Of a DNA stretch of 64,000 nt, positions 25,488-34,194 are shown one piece after another. A program made the translations under genes and the position numbers. The DNA is from an uncultured Oscillospiraceae bacterium (lineage in GTDB: Bacteria > Bacillota > Clostridia > Oscillospirales > Oscillospiraceae), in NCBI GenBank assembly GCA_947581795.1, contig CANPVS010000003.1, positions 1-64,000 on the forward strand, in the 5' to 3' direction. Under the pieces are notes generated by a model. It saw only the letters and a list, made by a program, of their open reading frames with translations, made no database searches and had not been told where the DNA came from. Numbering within the stretch: position 1 is the stretch's first letter; every line of letters starts with the position of its first letter.

Positions 25488-27881
25488 ATGTCAGAGATCA
25501 CACGCGACGAGCTGCACGCAGCCATAGAGGACAAACTCTGCGCCCACTTTGGCACCACCGGCGCCAACGCCACCGACGAGCAGGTCTTCCTGGCCTCCGC
25601 CCAGGTGATACGGGACATCATGAGCCGTCTCATCGCCGTGCAGCGGGAGCAGAAGGACGAGCGCCAAGTCCACTACCTGTCCATGGAGTTCCTGCTGGGC
25701 CGGAGCCTGATGAAAAACGCCTACAACCTGGGCATCGCCAACGAGCTCACCGGCGCATTGCAGGACATGGGCCGGGAGCCCGCCGACATCTTCGAGGAGG
25801 AGCCGGACGCCGGCCTTGGAAACGGCGGCCTGGGCCGTCTCGCGGCCTGCTATTCCGATTCCATGGCCACGCTGGACATCCCCGCCTCGGGCTACTCCCT
25901 GTGCTACGAGCTGGGCCTTTTCAAGCAGGTGATGAAGGAAGGCGTCCAGACCGAGGTGGCCGACAGCTGGCACCTGGGCGCCATCGGCTGGCTGGTCCCC
26001 CGGGAGGAGGATACCTGCGAGGTCCGCTTCGGCGGGAACGTGGAGGAGGAATGGGACCACACCGGCGTGTGCCGGACCAAGCTCACCGGCTACACCAGTG
26101 TTCTGGCTGTGCCCCGGGATATGCTCATCGCGGGCTATGAGGGCAAGCGCATCAACACCCTACGGCTATGGGAGGCCCGGAGCAACCAGGACCTGGATAT
26201 GTACCTGTTCTCCGGCGGCAAATACGTCCAGGCCATGGAGCAGCGGACCATGGCGGAGGTCATCACGAAAGTGCTGTACCCCGCCGACGACCACATCCAG
26301 GGCAAGGAGCTGCGGCTGAAGCAGCAGTATTTCTTTGTCTCCGCCACCGCCCAAGACCTGGTGAAAAAGCACCGCCGGGACTGGGGCGATGTGAGGAGCT
26401 TCCCCAAACACCACGTGATACAGATCAACGACACCCACCCCACCCTCATCATCCCCGAGCTTATGCGCATCTTTATGGATGAGGACGGCCTGGGCTGGGA
26501 CGAGGCCTTTGACGCGGTGAAGGCCACCGTGGCCTACACCAACCACACGGTTCTCTCCGAGGCCCTGGAGAAGTGGCCCCAGAACCTGGTGCAGCAGCTG
26601 CTGCCCCGGTGCTGGCAGATCATCCGGGAACTGAACATCCGCTGGAACAAGTGGCTCAACGAGCACTTCCCCAACGACCCGGACAAGGTGGAGCGGAACC
26701 TGATCCTCTCCGGCGGCCAGGTGCACATGGCGAACATGTGCCAGGCGGTTTGCTACATGATAAACGGCGTCTCGAAGCTCCATGGCCAGATCCTGACCAG
26801 CCGGCTTTTCAACGACGTGTACGCCATCCGCCCCGAGCGGTACACCTTCGTCACCAACGGCATCGACCACCGGCGCTGGCTGGACCAGATCAACCCCGGC
26901 CTGTCCGGCCTGGTGCGGGAGCTCATCGGCCCGGACTTCATCACCAAGCCCGAGGAGCTGAAAAAGCTGCGCCAGTTTGAGACCGACACGGTGGTGCTGG
27001 ATAAGCTGAACGAGATCAAGCGCCGCAACAAATCCCGGCTGGCCGCCTGGCTGAAGCGGGACCAGGACGCCGTCCTGGACCCGGCGGCGGTGCTGGACGT
27101 GCAGGTGAAGCGGCTGCATGAGTACAAGCGCCAGCTGCTGGCCGCCATGCTCATCACCAGCCTGCAGCAGAGCCTGCACGACGACCCGAACCAGGACTTC
27201 CTGCCCCGGAGCTTCGTCTTCGGCGCCAAGGCCGCCGGCGGCTATGTGACCGCCAAGCGCATCATCGAGCTCATCAACTCCCTGTCCAAGGACATCGCCG
27301 CGGACCCGGCCTGCAAGGGCAAGCTGCAGGTTCTCTTCGCCGCCAACTACCGGGTGTCCATGGCCGAGCAGCTCATGCCCGCCGCCCAGATCTCCGAGCA
27401 GATCTCCACGGCCGGCAAGGAGGCCTCCGGCACCGGCAACATGAAACTCATGATGAACGGCGCCATCACCATCGGCACCCTGGACGGCGCCAACGTGGAG
27501 ATGTACGAGCACCTGGGGGACGAGAACATGTTCCTGTTCGGTCTGAAGGCCGAGGAGGTGGAGGCCCTGCGGCCCAACTACCGGCCCCAGAGCTACTACG
27601 ACTCCGACCCGGTGACCCGGGCGGTGCTGGATAAGTTCCGCAACGGGTTCAGCGACGGCAAGAACTACGCCGACCTGGTGAGCGACCTTCTCTACAACGG
27701 CGACCAGTATATGCTCCTGGCGGACTTCGCCGACTACCGCCGGGCCCACAGCGACCTCTATAAGGTCATGGCGGACCCCAGGGCCTCCGCCCGCATGAGC
27801 CTCGTGAACATCGCCGAGTCCGGCGTGTTCGCCGCCGACCGGGCCGTGGCCGAGTACGCGAAAAACATCTGGAAAGTGTAA
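25488..27881 (+). CDS. glgP: glycogen/maltodextrin phosphorylase
   Basis: This releases glucose 1-phosphate from alpha-1,4-glucans. The 797-residue protein (normal length) shows VHYLSMEFLLGRSL, GLGNGGLGRLAACYSDSMATL, QINDTHPTL, and the PLP site EASGTGNMKLMMNGAITIGT, where the Lys holds pyridoxal phosphate. I start it at the ATG at 25488, preceded by GTAAGGAGT; the longer open frame from 25353 crosses a hairpin and has no ribosome site. With glgC and glgD it forms a glycogen turnover set; glycogen synthase and branching enzyme genes are not in the window. Confidence 0.96.
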   Translation: MSEITRDELHAAIEDKLCAHFGTTGANATDEQVFLASAQVIRDIMSRLIAVQREQKDERQVHYLSMEFLLGRSLMKNAYNLGIANELTGALQDMGREPADIFEEEPDAGLGNGGLGRLAACYSDSMATLDIPASGYSLCYELGLFKQVMKEGVQTEVADSWHLGAIGWLVPREEDTCEVRFGGNVEEEWDHTGVCRTKLTGYTSVLAVPRDMLIAGYEGKRINTLRLWEARSNQDLDMYLFSGGKYVQAMEQRTMAEVITKVLYPADDHIQGKELRLKQQYFFVSATAQDLVKKHRRDWGDVRSFPKHHVIQINDTHPTLIIPELMRIFMDEDGLGWDEAFDAVKATVAYTNHTVLSEALEKWPQNLVQQLLPRCWQIIRELNIRWNKWLNEHFPNDPDKVERNLILSGGQVHMANMCQAVCYMINGVSKLHGQILTSRLFNDVYAIRPERYTFVTNGIDHRRWLDQINPGLSGLVRELIGPDFITKPEELKKLRQFETDTVVLDKLNEIKRRNKSRLAAWLKRDQDAVLDPAAVLDVQVKRLHEYKRQLLAAMLITSLQQSLHDDPNQDFLPRSFVFGAKAAGGYVTAKRIIELINSLSKDIAADPACKGKLQVLFAANYRVSMAEQLMPAAQISEQISTAGKEASGTGNMKLMMNGAITIGTLDGANVEMYEHLGDENMFLFGLKAEEVEALRPNYRPQSYYDSDPVTRAVLDKFRNGFSDGKNYADLVSDLLYNGDQYMLLADFADYRRAHSDLYKVMADPRASARMSLVNIAESGVFAADRAVAEYAKNIWKV

Positions 27882-27887
27882 TAGAAA

Positions 27888-27919
27888 TTCAGCGGCTTCC
27901 CGGCCGGGAAGCCGCTGAA
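27888..27919 (+). terminator. terminator of glgP
   Basis: Perfect 16-base arms TTCAGCGGCTTCCCGG and CCGGGAAGCCGCTGAA with no spare loop, starting 6 bases after the stop codon and followed by CATTATTG. Confidence 0.8.
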
Positions 27920-27929
27920 CATTATTGAA

Positions 27930-28090
27930 GCCTCCCTCTGACGAGGGAGGTGGCACGGCGTCCTGGGGTCCCCACGCGAGCCCAGCGAAGCGGGTCGCGT
28001 GGGGAAGAGGAGGAGCCGCGGGCCATTCGAGCTTTGCCGCTTGCGGCAAAGGGAGACTTGGCACCGCGTGCTCCGACGACAGAGGGGGCC
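27930..28090 (+). repeat. long multi-hairpin intergenic repeat, copy 1
   Basis: It begins GCCTCCCTCTGACGAGGG, continues into a GC-rich module (CCCACGCGAGCCCAGCGAAG, GCTTTGCCGCTTGCGGCAAA) and ends ACAGAGGGGGCC. The module matches the copy at 48742-48965 closely, while the start matches the ends of the shorter copies at 52-58 kb. The right end is truncated compared with the other long copy. It fills the glgP-tldD gap. Confidence 0.85.
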
Positions 28091-28111
28091 TGATTTGGGA
28101 AAGGAGACACT

Positions 28112-29530
28112 ATGAAAGTACAGGAGAGCGCTTTTATTGCGGAAAAGCGCCCGCTGCTTCTGAAGCTGCGGGACGCGCTCTGCGCAGAATTCGACTACGC
28201 CTCCGTCCTGGCGGAGGACATGGCGGGCAAGCACTACCGGGTCAGCCGCCACAGCGTCAACGTGGGGGAGGGCGACACCGCCCGGGGCTTCGTGGTGAAG
28301 GCCCTGGACAAGGGCCGCTACGCGGAGTATTCCTTTACGGAGCTGACGGAGGATTCCCTCCCCGCCGTGACGACGGCGGTGAAGGAGCTGCTGGCCGCCG
28401 ACGTGCGCCCGGCGGGCCTGGGGGCCAATACCTATGTCCCCCCGGCGGAGGAGCCCACGGTATTTACCGGCGCCACGGAGTATGAGATCGACCCGGAGGC
28501 GATAGGGGACGAGGCCATCCTTGATAAGCTCACCGCCCTGCGGGACAAGGGCCTCGCCATGGACGAGGCCATCCTGGACGTCATCGCCCAGGTGACCTGG
28601 CAGCGGTATACCAAGCTGTTCCTGTCCCGGGAAAAGGACATGACCCAGAGCGTGATGTACCTCACCGGCGCGGTGGCGGCCGCCGCCGCGAAGGGCCAGG
28701 AGGTGAAGCAGTCCTATGTGCCCTGCTCCGGCCTGGGGGGCATGGAGCTGACGGCGTCCCTGGAGCAAAGCGTTGAGCCCTGCGTGAAGACCGTGCTGGA
28801 CCTTCTGGACAGCGAGCCCATGATCCCGGGGGAGTACGAGTGTATCTGCGACCCGGAGACCACCGGTATGATCGTCCACGAGGCCTTCGGCCACGGGGTG
28901 GAGATGGATATGTTCGTGAAAGACCGGGCCCAGGCGCCCCAGTATGTGGGCAAATATGTTGCCTCGCCCCTGGTGACCATGCACGACGGGGCATCTTCCG
29001 CTTTGCAAACCGCCACCTATTTCTTCGACGACGAGGGCACCCTGGCCCACGACACGATCATCATCGACAAGGGCGTTCTGGTGACCGGCATCAGCGACCT
29101 GCAGTCCGCGTTGGCTCTGGGCACCGAGCCCACCGGCAACGGCCGGCGGGAGAGCTTCGCCCGCAAGGCCTATACCCGCATGACCAACACCTGGTTCGAG
29201 CCGGGGCATGACAAGCTGGAGGACATGATCGCCTCGGTGAAGTACGGCATGTACCTGGAGGACCCCTCCAGCGGCATGGAGGACCCCAAGAACTGGGGCA
29301 TCCAGTGCATGGTGAACATCGCCCGGGAGATCAAGGACGGCAAGCTCACCGGCCGCATCTTCTCCCCGGTGGTGCTGACGGGCTACGTGCCGGACCTTCT
29401 GAAATCCATCACCGCCATGAGCGACGGCAGGTCACTGTCCGGCACCGGCTACTGCGGCAAGGGCCACAAGGAGTGGGTAGTAGTGTCCGACGGCGGGCCC
29501 TATATCAAGGCCACCATCCGGCTGGGATAA
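28112..29530 (+). CDS. tldD: TldD-family metalloprotease
   Basis: With TldE this forms a cytoplasmic metalloprotease that degrades unfolded peptides and matures some RiPPs. The 472-residue protein carries the HExxxH zinc motif in VHEAFGHGVEMD (about residues 254-265) and the conserved DEGTLAHDT, TGISDLQSA and GNGRRES segments. GGAGACACT precedes the ATG. tldE follows after 12 bases. No RiPP precursor is evident beside it, so a specific substrate cannot be named. Confidence 0.94.
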   Translation: MKVQESAFIAEKRPLLLKLRDALCAEFDYASVLAEDMAGKHYRVSRHSVNVGEGDTARGFVVKALDKGRYAEYSFTELTEDSLPAVTTAVKELLAADVRPAGLGANTYVPPAEEPTVFTGATEYEIDPEAIGDEAILDKLTALRDKGLAMDEAILDVIAQVTWQRYTKLFLSREKDMTQSVMYLTGAVAAAAAKGQEVKQSYVPCSGLGGMELTASLEQSVEPCVKTVLDLLDSEPMIPGEYECICDPETTGMIVHEAFGHGVEMDMFVKDRAQAPQYVGKYVASPLVTMHDGASSALQTATYFFDDEGTLAHDTIIIDKGVLVTGISDLQSALALGTEPTGNGRRESFARKAYTRMTNTWFEPGHDKLEDMIASVKYGMYLEDPSSGMEDPKNWGIQCMVNIAREIKDGKLTGRIFSPVVLTGYVPDLLKSITAMSDGRSLSGTGYCGKGHKEWVVVSDGGPYIKATIRLG

Positions 29531-29542
29531 GGAGGCAGAACG

Positions 29543-30814
29543 ATGGAAAAGATACTTTCCGCCCTGAAAGAATTGGGCGTGGAGCAGTACGTGATCACGG
29601 AAAAGCACACCGACTCTTTGGAGTGCTTCTACGTGAAGAAAAATCTGGACCTGACCCGCCGGGCGGACACCACCGTCACGACGGTGCAGGTGTTCCGCCC
29701 CTTCGAGAAGGACGGGGTGAAGATGCTGGGCGACTCGGAGGCCACCGTCCGCCCCGGCATGCCGGAGGAGGAGATCAAAAAGGTCCTGGAAAAGGCCTGG
29801 TTCGCCGCCCAGTTCGTGGCCAATCCCTGGTATCCCCTGCCCGCGGGGGTGAAGGAACCGCCCAAGACAGACGAGGGCGGCTTCGCAGGCAGGCCCCTTT
29901 CCGAGAGCATGAAGACCATGGCGGCGGCCCTGTTCGCCGCCGATACGGCGAAGGACGTGTTTTTGAACTCCGCGGAGATATTCATGCGCCGCACGGACAC
30001 GCGCATCCTCACCTCCGCCGGCGCTGACGTAGACTGGGAGCGGACCGACGTATGGGGCGAGTACGTGTGCCAGTGCCCCGCGCCGGTGGACGTGGAGACC
30101 TACCACCAGTTCAATTACCGGGCGCCGGAGACGGCGGCCCTCACCGCCGACGCGGCCCACGCCCTGGAGATGACGAAGGCCCGGGCCCAGGCCGCGGCCG
30201 CGCCGAAGACCGGGACCTATACCCTCGTGCTGGACCGGGAGCAGATGCGGGAGCTTTTGAGCTACTATGTGGACAGGTCCTCTTCCAGCATGATCTACCA
30301 GAAATACTCCCCCTTCCAGCTGGGGGACAATGTCCAGGGCGGGGAGGCCGCCGGCGACATCCTGACCATCGGTTTGAAGGCCACCGAGCCCTACACCGGC
30401 TACGGCGCGCCCATGGCCGACCGGCCCCTGGTGGACAATGGTGTGCTGAAAACCATCCACGGCGGGCCCCGCTTCGCCCATTACCTGGGGGTGGAGCCCA
30501 CGGGCAATTACCGGGCCATTGCCGTGCCCACGGGGGACACGCCCATGGAGGCGCTCACGAAGGAGCCCTGCCTGTACGCTGTGGCCTTCTCGGACTTCCA
30601 GATGGACCCCCTCTCCGGCCACTTTGGCGGGGAGCTGCGCCTTGGGTTCCTCTATGAGAACGGGAAAGTGACCCCGGTCACCGGCGGGTCCGTCAACGGC
30701 AGCATCCTGGACTGCCAGGGCCGCATGACCTTCTCCGCCGAGCGCTACCGCAGCGCCGACTACGACGGCCCCCTGGCCGTGCGGATCGAAGGCGTGGCCG
30801 TCGCGGGCGCGTAA
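29543..30814 (+). CDS. tldE: TldE/PmbA-family partner of TldD
   Basis: This 423-residue protein is the non-catalytic or assisting subunit of the TldD/TldE protease. It has the family fold with YTLVLDREQMRELLSYYVD, SSSSMIYQKYSP and the C-terminal FSDFQMDPLSGHFGGELRLG block, and no HExxxH motif, which is as expected. It is downstream of tldD with its own ribosome site (AAGGAGG) and is followed by a terminator, so the two form a bicistronic unit. Confidence 0.9.
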   Translation: MEKILSALKELGVEQYVITEKHTDSLECFYVKKNLDLTRRADTTVTTVQVFRPFEKDGVKMLGDSEATVRPGMPEEEIKKVLEKAWFAAQFVANPWYPLPAGVKEPPKTDEGGFAGRPLSESMKTMAAALFAADTAKDVFLNSAEIFMRRTDTRILTSAGADVDWERTDVWGEYVCQCPAPVDVETYHQFNYRAPETAALTADAAHALEMTKARAQAAAAPKTGTYTLVLDREQMRELLSYYVDRSSSSMIYQKYSPFQLGDNVQGGEAAGDILTIGLKATEPYTGYGAPMADRPLVDNGVLKTIHGGPRFAHYLGVEPTGNYRAIAVPTGDTPMEALTKEPCLYAVAFSDFQMDPLSGHFGGELRLGFLYENGKVTPVTGGSVNGSILDCQGRMTFSAERYRSADYDGPLAVRIEGVAVAGA

Positions 30815-30838
30815 ACCGCGCGGCTGTTACATAAGATC

Positions 30839-30871
30839 GGCAGCCCCCTCGGATGAGGGGGCCGCCTTTGC
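30839..30871 (+). terminator. terminator of tldD-tldE
   Basis: GGCAGCCCCCTC pairs with GAGGGGGCCGCC (one bulged A) across a 4-base GGAT loop and is followed by TTTGCTTT. Its core resembles the end hairpin of the dispersed repeats (CCCCCTC-TGAC-GAGGGGG), differing in the loop. Confidence 0.8.
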
Positions 30872-30872
30872 T

Positions 30873-31421
30873 TTACGTCAGCGTCTCATAGAACCCATAA
30901 TCCAGTATCCCCCGGATATGGTCCGCGCCGCCGGGCGTAAGCTCCCGGACCATCAGACAGTCGATGTGGGGCAGCTGCACCCTTTCGCTTGCGAAGATGC
31001 CGTGGTCCGCCGCCGTCACAAAGCCCCGGGCGCGATAGTTTCGGGGGTCGCCCTCCACCAGGACCGCCTTATAGCCAAGTTCTCTTGCCTGATTCAAGCC
31101 GTATTCGATGAGCTCCCTGGAGATATGCCGCCGCTGCAGCTCCGTTTTCACGGCCACGGGGGACAGGAGCAGCAGCTCGTCCGAATACTTGCCCTCCAGA
31201 TGAAACCGGGAGAACATGGCATATCCCATGATCTCGTCCCGCTCGTCCACCATGATGAGCTCCAGTTCCGGGACGTAGTATTCCTTCGACCGGATCTCCT
31301 CCACCAGCCGCCGGACCAGCCGGCCCTCTTCCGCGTTTTCATGCCGGGTAAAGACCTCCTGGACCAGGTCCAGAGCGGCCGTCTTATAGGGTTCTGAGCA
31401 AAGCTTGATGATACGCGCCAT
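30873..31421 (-). CDS. GNAT-family N-acetyltransferase
   Basis: This 182-residue protein has the GNAT fold: LLLLSPVAVKTELQRRHISRELIEYGL (motif A; the acetyl-CoA loop normally Q/RxxGxG/A reads LQRRHIS here), and VLVEGDPRNYRARGFV (motif B), as in YhbS-like members. Substrate is unknown; such enzymes modify amines, antibiotics or proteins. GGAGGAGG lies before the start. It is preceded by a 158-base leader with two tiny ORFs and pairing segments, unusual for a housekeeping acetyltransferase, and diverges from the two-component/ABC island. Confidence 0.85.
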   Translation of the reverse strand: MARIIKLCSEPYKTAALDLVQEVFTRHENAEEGRLVRRLVEEIRSKEYYVPELELIMVDERDEIMGYAMFSRFHLEGKYSDELLLLSPVAVKTELQRRHISRELIEYGLNQARELGYKAVLVEGDPRNYRARGFVTAADHGIFASERVQLPHIDCLMVRELTPGGADHIRGILDYGFYETLT

Positions 31422-31465
31422 TTCGCGCCTCCTCCAAATAATAAGTTTAATAAATTATGGGGAAG

Positions 31466-31580
31466 GGCATAGGCGTTTGCGTGTCACGCGCCGGCCTATG
31501 CCGCGCGATACACACTCCGACAGAACATGATCTTACGCAAACATTTATCCTCCTTATGTGAGATCGCGGATACATCCGCG
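31466..31580 (-). promoter_or_regulatory. structured leader with two tiny ORFs upstream of the GNAT gene
   Basis: Reading leftward: a CGCGGA-TCCGCG hairpin at about the transcript start, then AAGGAGG and a three-codon ORF ATG TTT GCG TAA (31544-31533), then a ten-codon ORF (31528-31496, MFCRSVYRAA), then a hairpin with arms GGCATAGG and CCTATGCC (31502-31466). Eight bases of the first ORF (31535-31542) are perfectly complementary to the loop side of that hairpin (31475-31482), so two structures compete. This looks like an attenuator; function is inference. Confidence 0.55.
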
Positions 31581-31585
31581 CTTTT

Positions 31586-31614
31586 ATCATAGCATCCGGC
31601 GGCGGCGTTTTCAA
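31586..31614 (-). promoter_or_regulatory. promoter of the GNAT leader
   Basis: Leftward TTGAAA (31614-31609), 17 bases, TATGAT (31591-31586) with an extended TGC. It predicts a transcript start near 31579, placing the tiny ORFs in the leader. Confidence 0.75.
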
Positions 31615-31630
31615 CGGGGAGAGCTTTTTC

Positions 31631-31658
31631 TTTACACGGGCGGCCCTTTTGGTATACT
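31631..31658 (+). promoter_or_regulatory. promoter of the response regulator / ABC island
   Basis: TTTACA (31631-31636), 16 bases, TATACT (31653-31658), 25 bases before the response regulator start. It is back to back with the GNAT promoter, 16 bases apart. Confidence 0.7.
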
Positions 31659-31683
31659 ATATCCGGCATGGGAGGTGACCTTC

Positions 31684-32364
31684 ATGTCCAAACACATCCT
31701 CATCGTGGACGACGACCAGCACATCGGGGACATGCTCGCCGAGGTGCTGACCCGGGAGGGCTACCGGGTGAGCCGGGCCTATTCCGGCACGGAGGCGCTG
31801 CTGGCGCTGCCCCAGGTCAGGCCGGATCTGGTGCTCCTGGACCTGATGCTGCCGGGGCTGGCCGGGGAGGAGGTCCTGCCAAAGCTGAAGGGCGTCCCCG
31901 TGATCGTGGTGAGCGCCAAGGCGGACACCCAGGACAAGGTATCCCTGCTCCTGGGCGGGGCGGCGGACTACGTGACCAAGCCCTTCGACGTGAAGGAGCT
32001 GCTGGCCCGCGTCGCCGTGCGCCTGCGGGAGGGCCCATCCCTGGAGGCGGAAAAGCTCTCTTTCTCGGACTTGCGTCTGGACGCGGATACCCGGACAGCG
32101 GCGGTGGGCGGGGCGGAGGTCCGCCTGACCCGCACCGAGTGCGCCATATTGAAGCTGCTCATGCTGAACCCCAATCAGGTGGTCACCAAGAGCCAGATAT
32201 TGGACCGCATCAGCCTGGACACCCCCGACTGCACGGAGGGCTCCCTCAAAATGCACGTGAGCAACCTTCGGAAAAAGCTGCGGGACCTGTCCGGCCACGA
32301 CTACATCGAGGCGGTCTGGGGCATCGGCTTCAAGCTCCGGGCCCATGAAGAGCCGGAGGCGTAA
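31684..32364 (+). CDS. OmpR-family response regulator
   Basis: This 226-residue protein has a receiver domain with the acidic pair in VDDDQH, the phospho-acceptor Asp in LVLLDLMLPG (about 51) and the Lys in YVTKPFD (about 100), then a winged-helix DNA-binding domain (about 125-225, EYIEAVWGIGFKL type ending). The start is the ATG after GGGAGGTGACC. It opens the island; its kinase partner is the last gene, at 36602. It most likely activates the ABC genes that follow. Confidence 0.93.
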   Translation: MSKHILIVDDDQHIGDMLAEVLTREGYRVSRAYSGTEALLALPQVRPDLVLLDLMLPGLAGEEVLPKLKGVPVIVVSAKADTQDKVSLLLGGAADYVTKPFDVKELLARVAVRLREGPSLEAEKLSFSDLRLDADTRTAAVGGAEVRLTRTECAILKLLMLNPNQVVTKSQILDRISLDTPDCTEGSLKMHVSNLRKKLRDLSGHDYIEAVWGIGFKLRAHEEPEA

Positions 32365-32448
32365 ACCTTTACGGGACTCTTTACCGGTTTCTTTACCCCC
32401 CGCATCTACTATGGCGCCATCAATGAACGATCGGGAGGTTTTCGACAT

Positions 32449-33363
32449 ATGGAATACGTCTTGCGGACGGCGGACCTTTCCAAGCGCTACCGGCAGGGCA
32501 GGGCCCTGAACGGCCTCACCATGGCCGTGCCCAAGGGGGCCATCTATGGCCTGGTGGGCCGCAACGGCGCGGGCAAGACCACCCTCATCCGCCTGATCTG
32601 CGGCCTGCAGGCCCCCTCCGGCGGGGAGTACCGCCTCTACGGCCGCCGCCACACGGACCGGGAGATCAGCCGCGCCCGCCGGCGCATGGGGGCGGTGGTG
32701 GAGACCCCGTCCATCTACCTGGACATGTCTGCCCGGGACAACCTGAAGCAGCAGTACCGGGTGCTGGGCCTGCCCTCCTTCGAGGGGATAGACGAACTGT
32801 TGGACCTGGTGGGCCTTTCTGACACGGGAAAGAAAAAGGCCCGGCATTTCTCTCTCGGCATGAAGCAGCGCCTTGGCATCGCGGTGGCTCTCGCCGGGGA
32901 CCCGGACTTTCTGGTGCTGGACGAGCCGGTGAACGGCCTGGACCCCCAGGGCATCATCGAGATCCGGGAGCTTATCCTGCGCCTCAACCGGGAGCGGCAG
33001 ATAACCGTCCTCATCTCCAGCCACATTTTGGACGAGCTGGCGCGCCTTGCCACCCACTACGGGTTCATCGACGGCGGCCGGATGGTGAAGGAGATATCCG
33101 CCGCGGAGCTGGAGGCCGCCTGCCGCAAGTGCGTACGCCTCACGGTGACGGACGCCGCGGCTCTCGCCCGGGTGCTGGACGCCATGGGCGCGGAGTACAA
33201 GGTGCTGGACGGCCGGACGGCGGACGTATACGAAAAGCTGAACGTGTCCCAGCTCACCCTGGCCCTGGCGGCCCAGGACTGCGAGCTTCTGGACATCCGG
33301 GAGCGGGACGAGAGTCTGGAGAGTTACTTCGTCTCCCTGGTGGGAGGTGGCCGCCATGCATGA
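32449..33363 (+). CDS. ABC transporter ATPase, ABC-2 exporter type
   Basis: This 304-residue protein has Walker A GRNGAGKTT (about 38-46), signature FSLGMKQRLGI and Walker B FLVLDEPVNGLD, followed by a C-terminal extension (about 220-304) typical of BcrA/drug- and lantibiotic-type ATPases (VMDAMGAEYKVLDG-like region present). It is the only ATPase for the four permease genes that follow. GGGAGG precedes the start. Antimicrobial-peptide export or immunity is the usual role of such operons; this is inference. Confidence 0.92.
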   Translation: MEYVLRTADLSKRYRQGRALNGLTMAVPKGAIYGLVGRNGAGKTTLIRLICGLQAPSGGEYRLYGRRHTDREISRARRRMGAVVETPSIYLDMSARDNLKQQYRVLGLPSFEGIDELLDLVGLSDTGKKKARHFSLGMKQRLGIAVALAGDPDFLVLDEPVNGLDPQGIIEIRELILRLNRERQITVLISSHILDELARLATHYGFIDGGRMVKEISAAELEAACRKCVRLTVTDAAALARVLDAMGAEYKVLDGRTADVYEKLNVSQLTLALAAQDCELLDIRERDESLESYFVSLVGGGRHA

Positions 33364-34183
33364 CCTTCTCCGGGCCGGATTTGCCCGGCTGTGGCGGGCG
33401 CCCATCCTCTGGCTGGGCGTGGCGTTCATGGCGCTCTGCGGCGGCATGGTCTGCTGCACCGTCCGGGACGGCACCCAGGAGGGGATCGTCTACTTCATGG
33501 GCGACCTGTGCCGCTACCACTGCATCGTCACGGTGTTCCTGCCGGCGGTGTTCTGCGCGCTGTTTCTGGGCACGGAGTACGAGCACGGCGTCATCCGCAA
33601 CAAGCTGATCGCCGGCAAGACCCGCCCGGCGGTGTACCTTTCCAGCCTCGTGCTGAGCCTGGCCGCCTGTTTTCTGATGATCGCGGCCTATTTCCTGCCG
33701 GTGTGCATCATCGGCCCGTTTTTCACCGAGGGGCTGGGCGTCTCGCCCGGCACACTGGCCATGACCGTGGTCGGGGAGCTTCTCATGGCGGCGGCGCTGT
33801 GCGCTCTGTGCACCCTGGGGAGCATGCTCATCTCCCGCAAGGCCATCCTGGCGGTGACGCTGCTGCTGGCGGTGCTGGTGGGCCTGGCCGTCGGCGGCAA
33901 TGTGGCGGGCCGACTGGGGGAGCCGGAGCATTTCCAGGGCCTCATGATGACCGAAGAGGGGGAACTGGTGGACGCCTCGGACATGGAGAACCCGGACTAT
34001 CTCCAGGGCCGGGAGCGGGAGATATACCAGTTCGTGGCGGACTTTCTGCCCACAGGCCAGGCGCTTCTCTATAACTTCGACATGATCGTCCACCCCTGGG
34101 CTATGTGCCTTTACTCCCTGCTCATCCTGACCGCGTCCACGGCCGGGGGGCTGGCCGCCTTCCGCCGGAAGGACCTGCGATAG
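33356..34183 (+). CDS. ABC-2-type permease, paralogue 1
   Basis: This 275-residue membrane protein has about six helices. Its N-terminus (RAGFARLWRAPILWLGV), the soluble motif LGTEYEHGVIRNKLIAGKTR and the ending AAFRRKDLR are shared with three following genes. Start is the ATG at 33356, 8 bases from GGGAGG and overlapping the ATPase stop; the GTG at 33347 overlaps that ribosome site. It has an extra loop at about 195-235 (EEGELVDASDMENPDYL) on the likely outer side. Confidence 0.88.
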   Translation: MHDLLRAGFARLWRAPILWLGVAFMALCGGMVCCTVRDGTQEGIVYFMGDLCRYHCIVTVFLPAVFCALFLGTEYEHGVIRNKLIAGKTRPAVYLSSLVLSLAACFLMIAAYFLPVCIIGPFFTEGLGVSPGTLAMTVVGELLMAAALCALCTLGSMLISRKAILAVTLLLAVLVGLAVGGNVAGRLGEPEHFQGLMMTEEGELVDASDMENPDYLQGREREIYQFVADFLPTGQALLYNFDMIVHPWAMCLYSLLILTASTAGGLAAFRRKDLR

Positions 34184-34194
34184 GGGGCGGGGAT

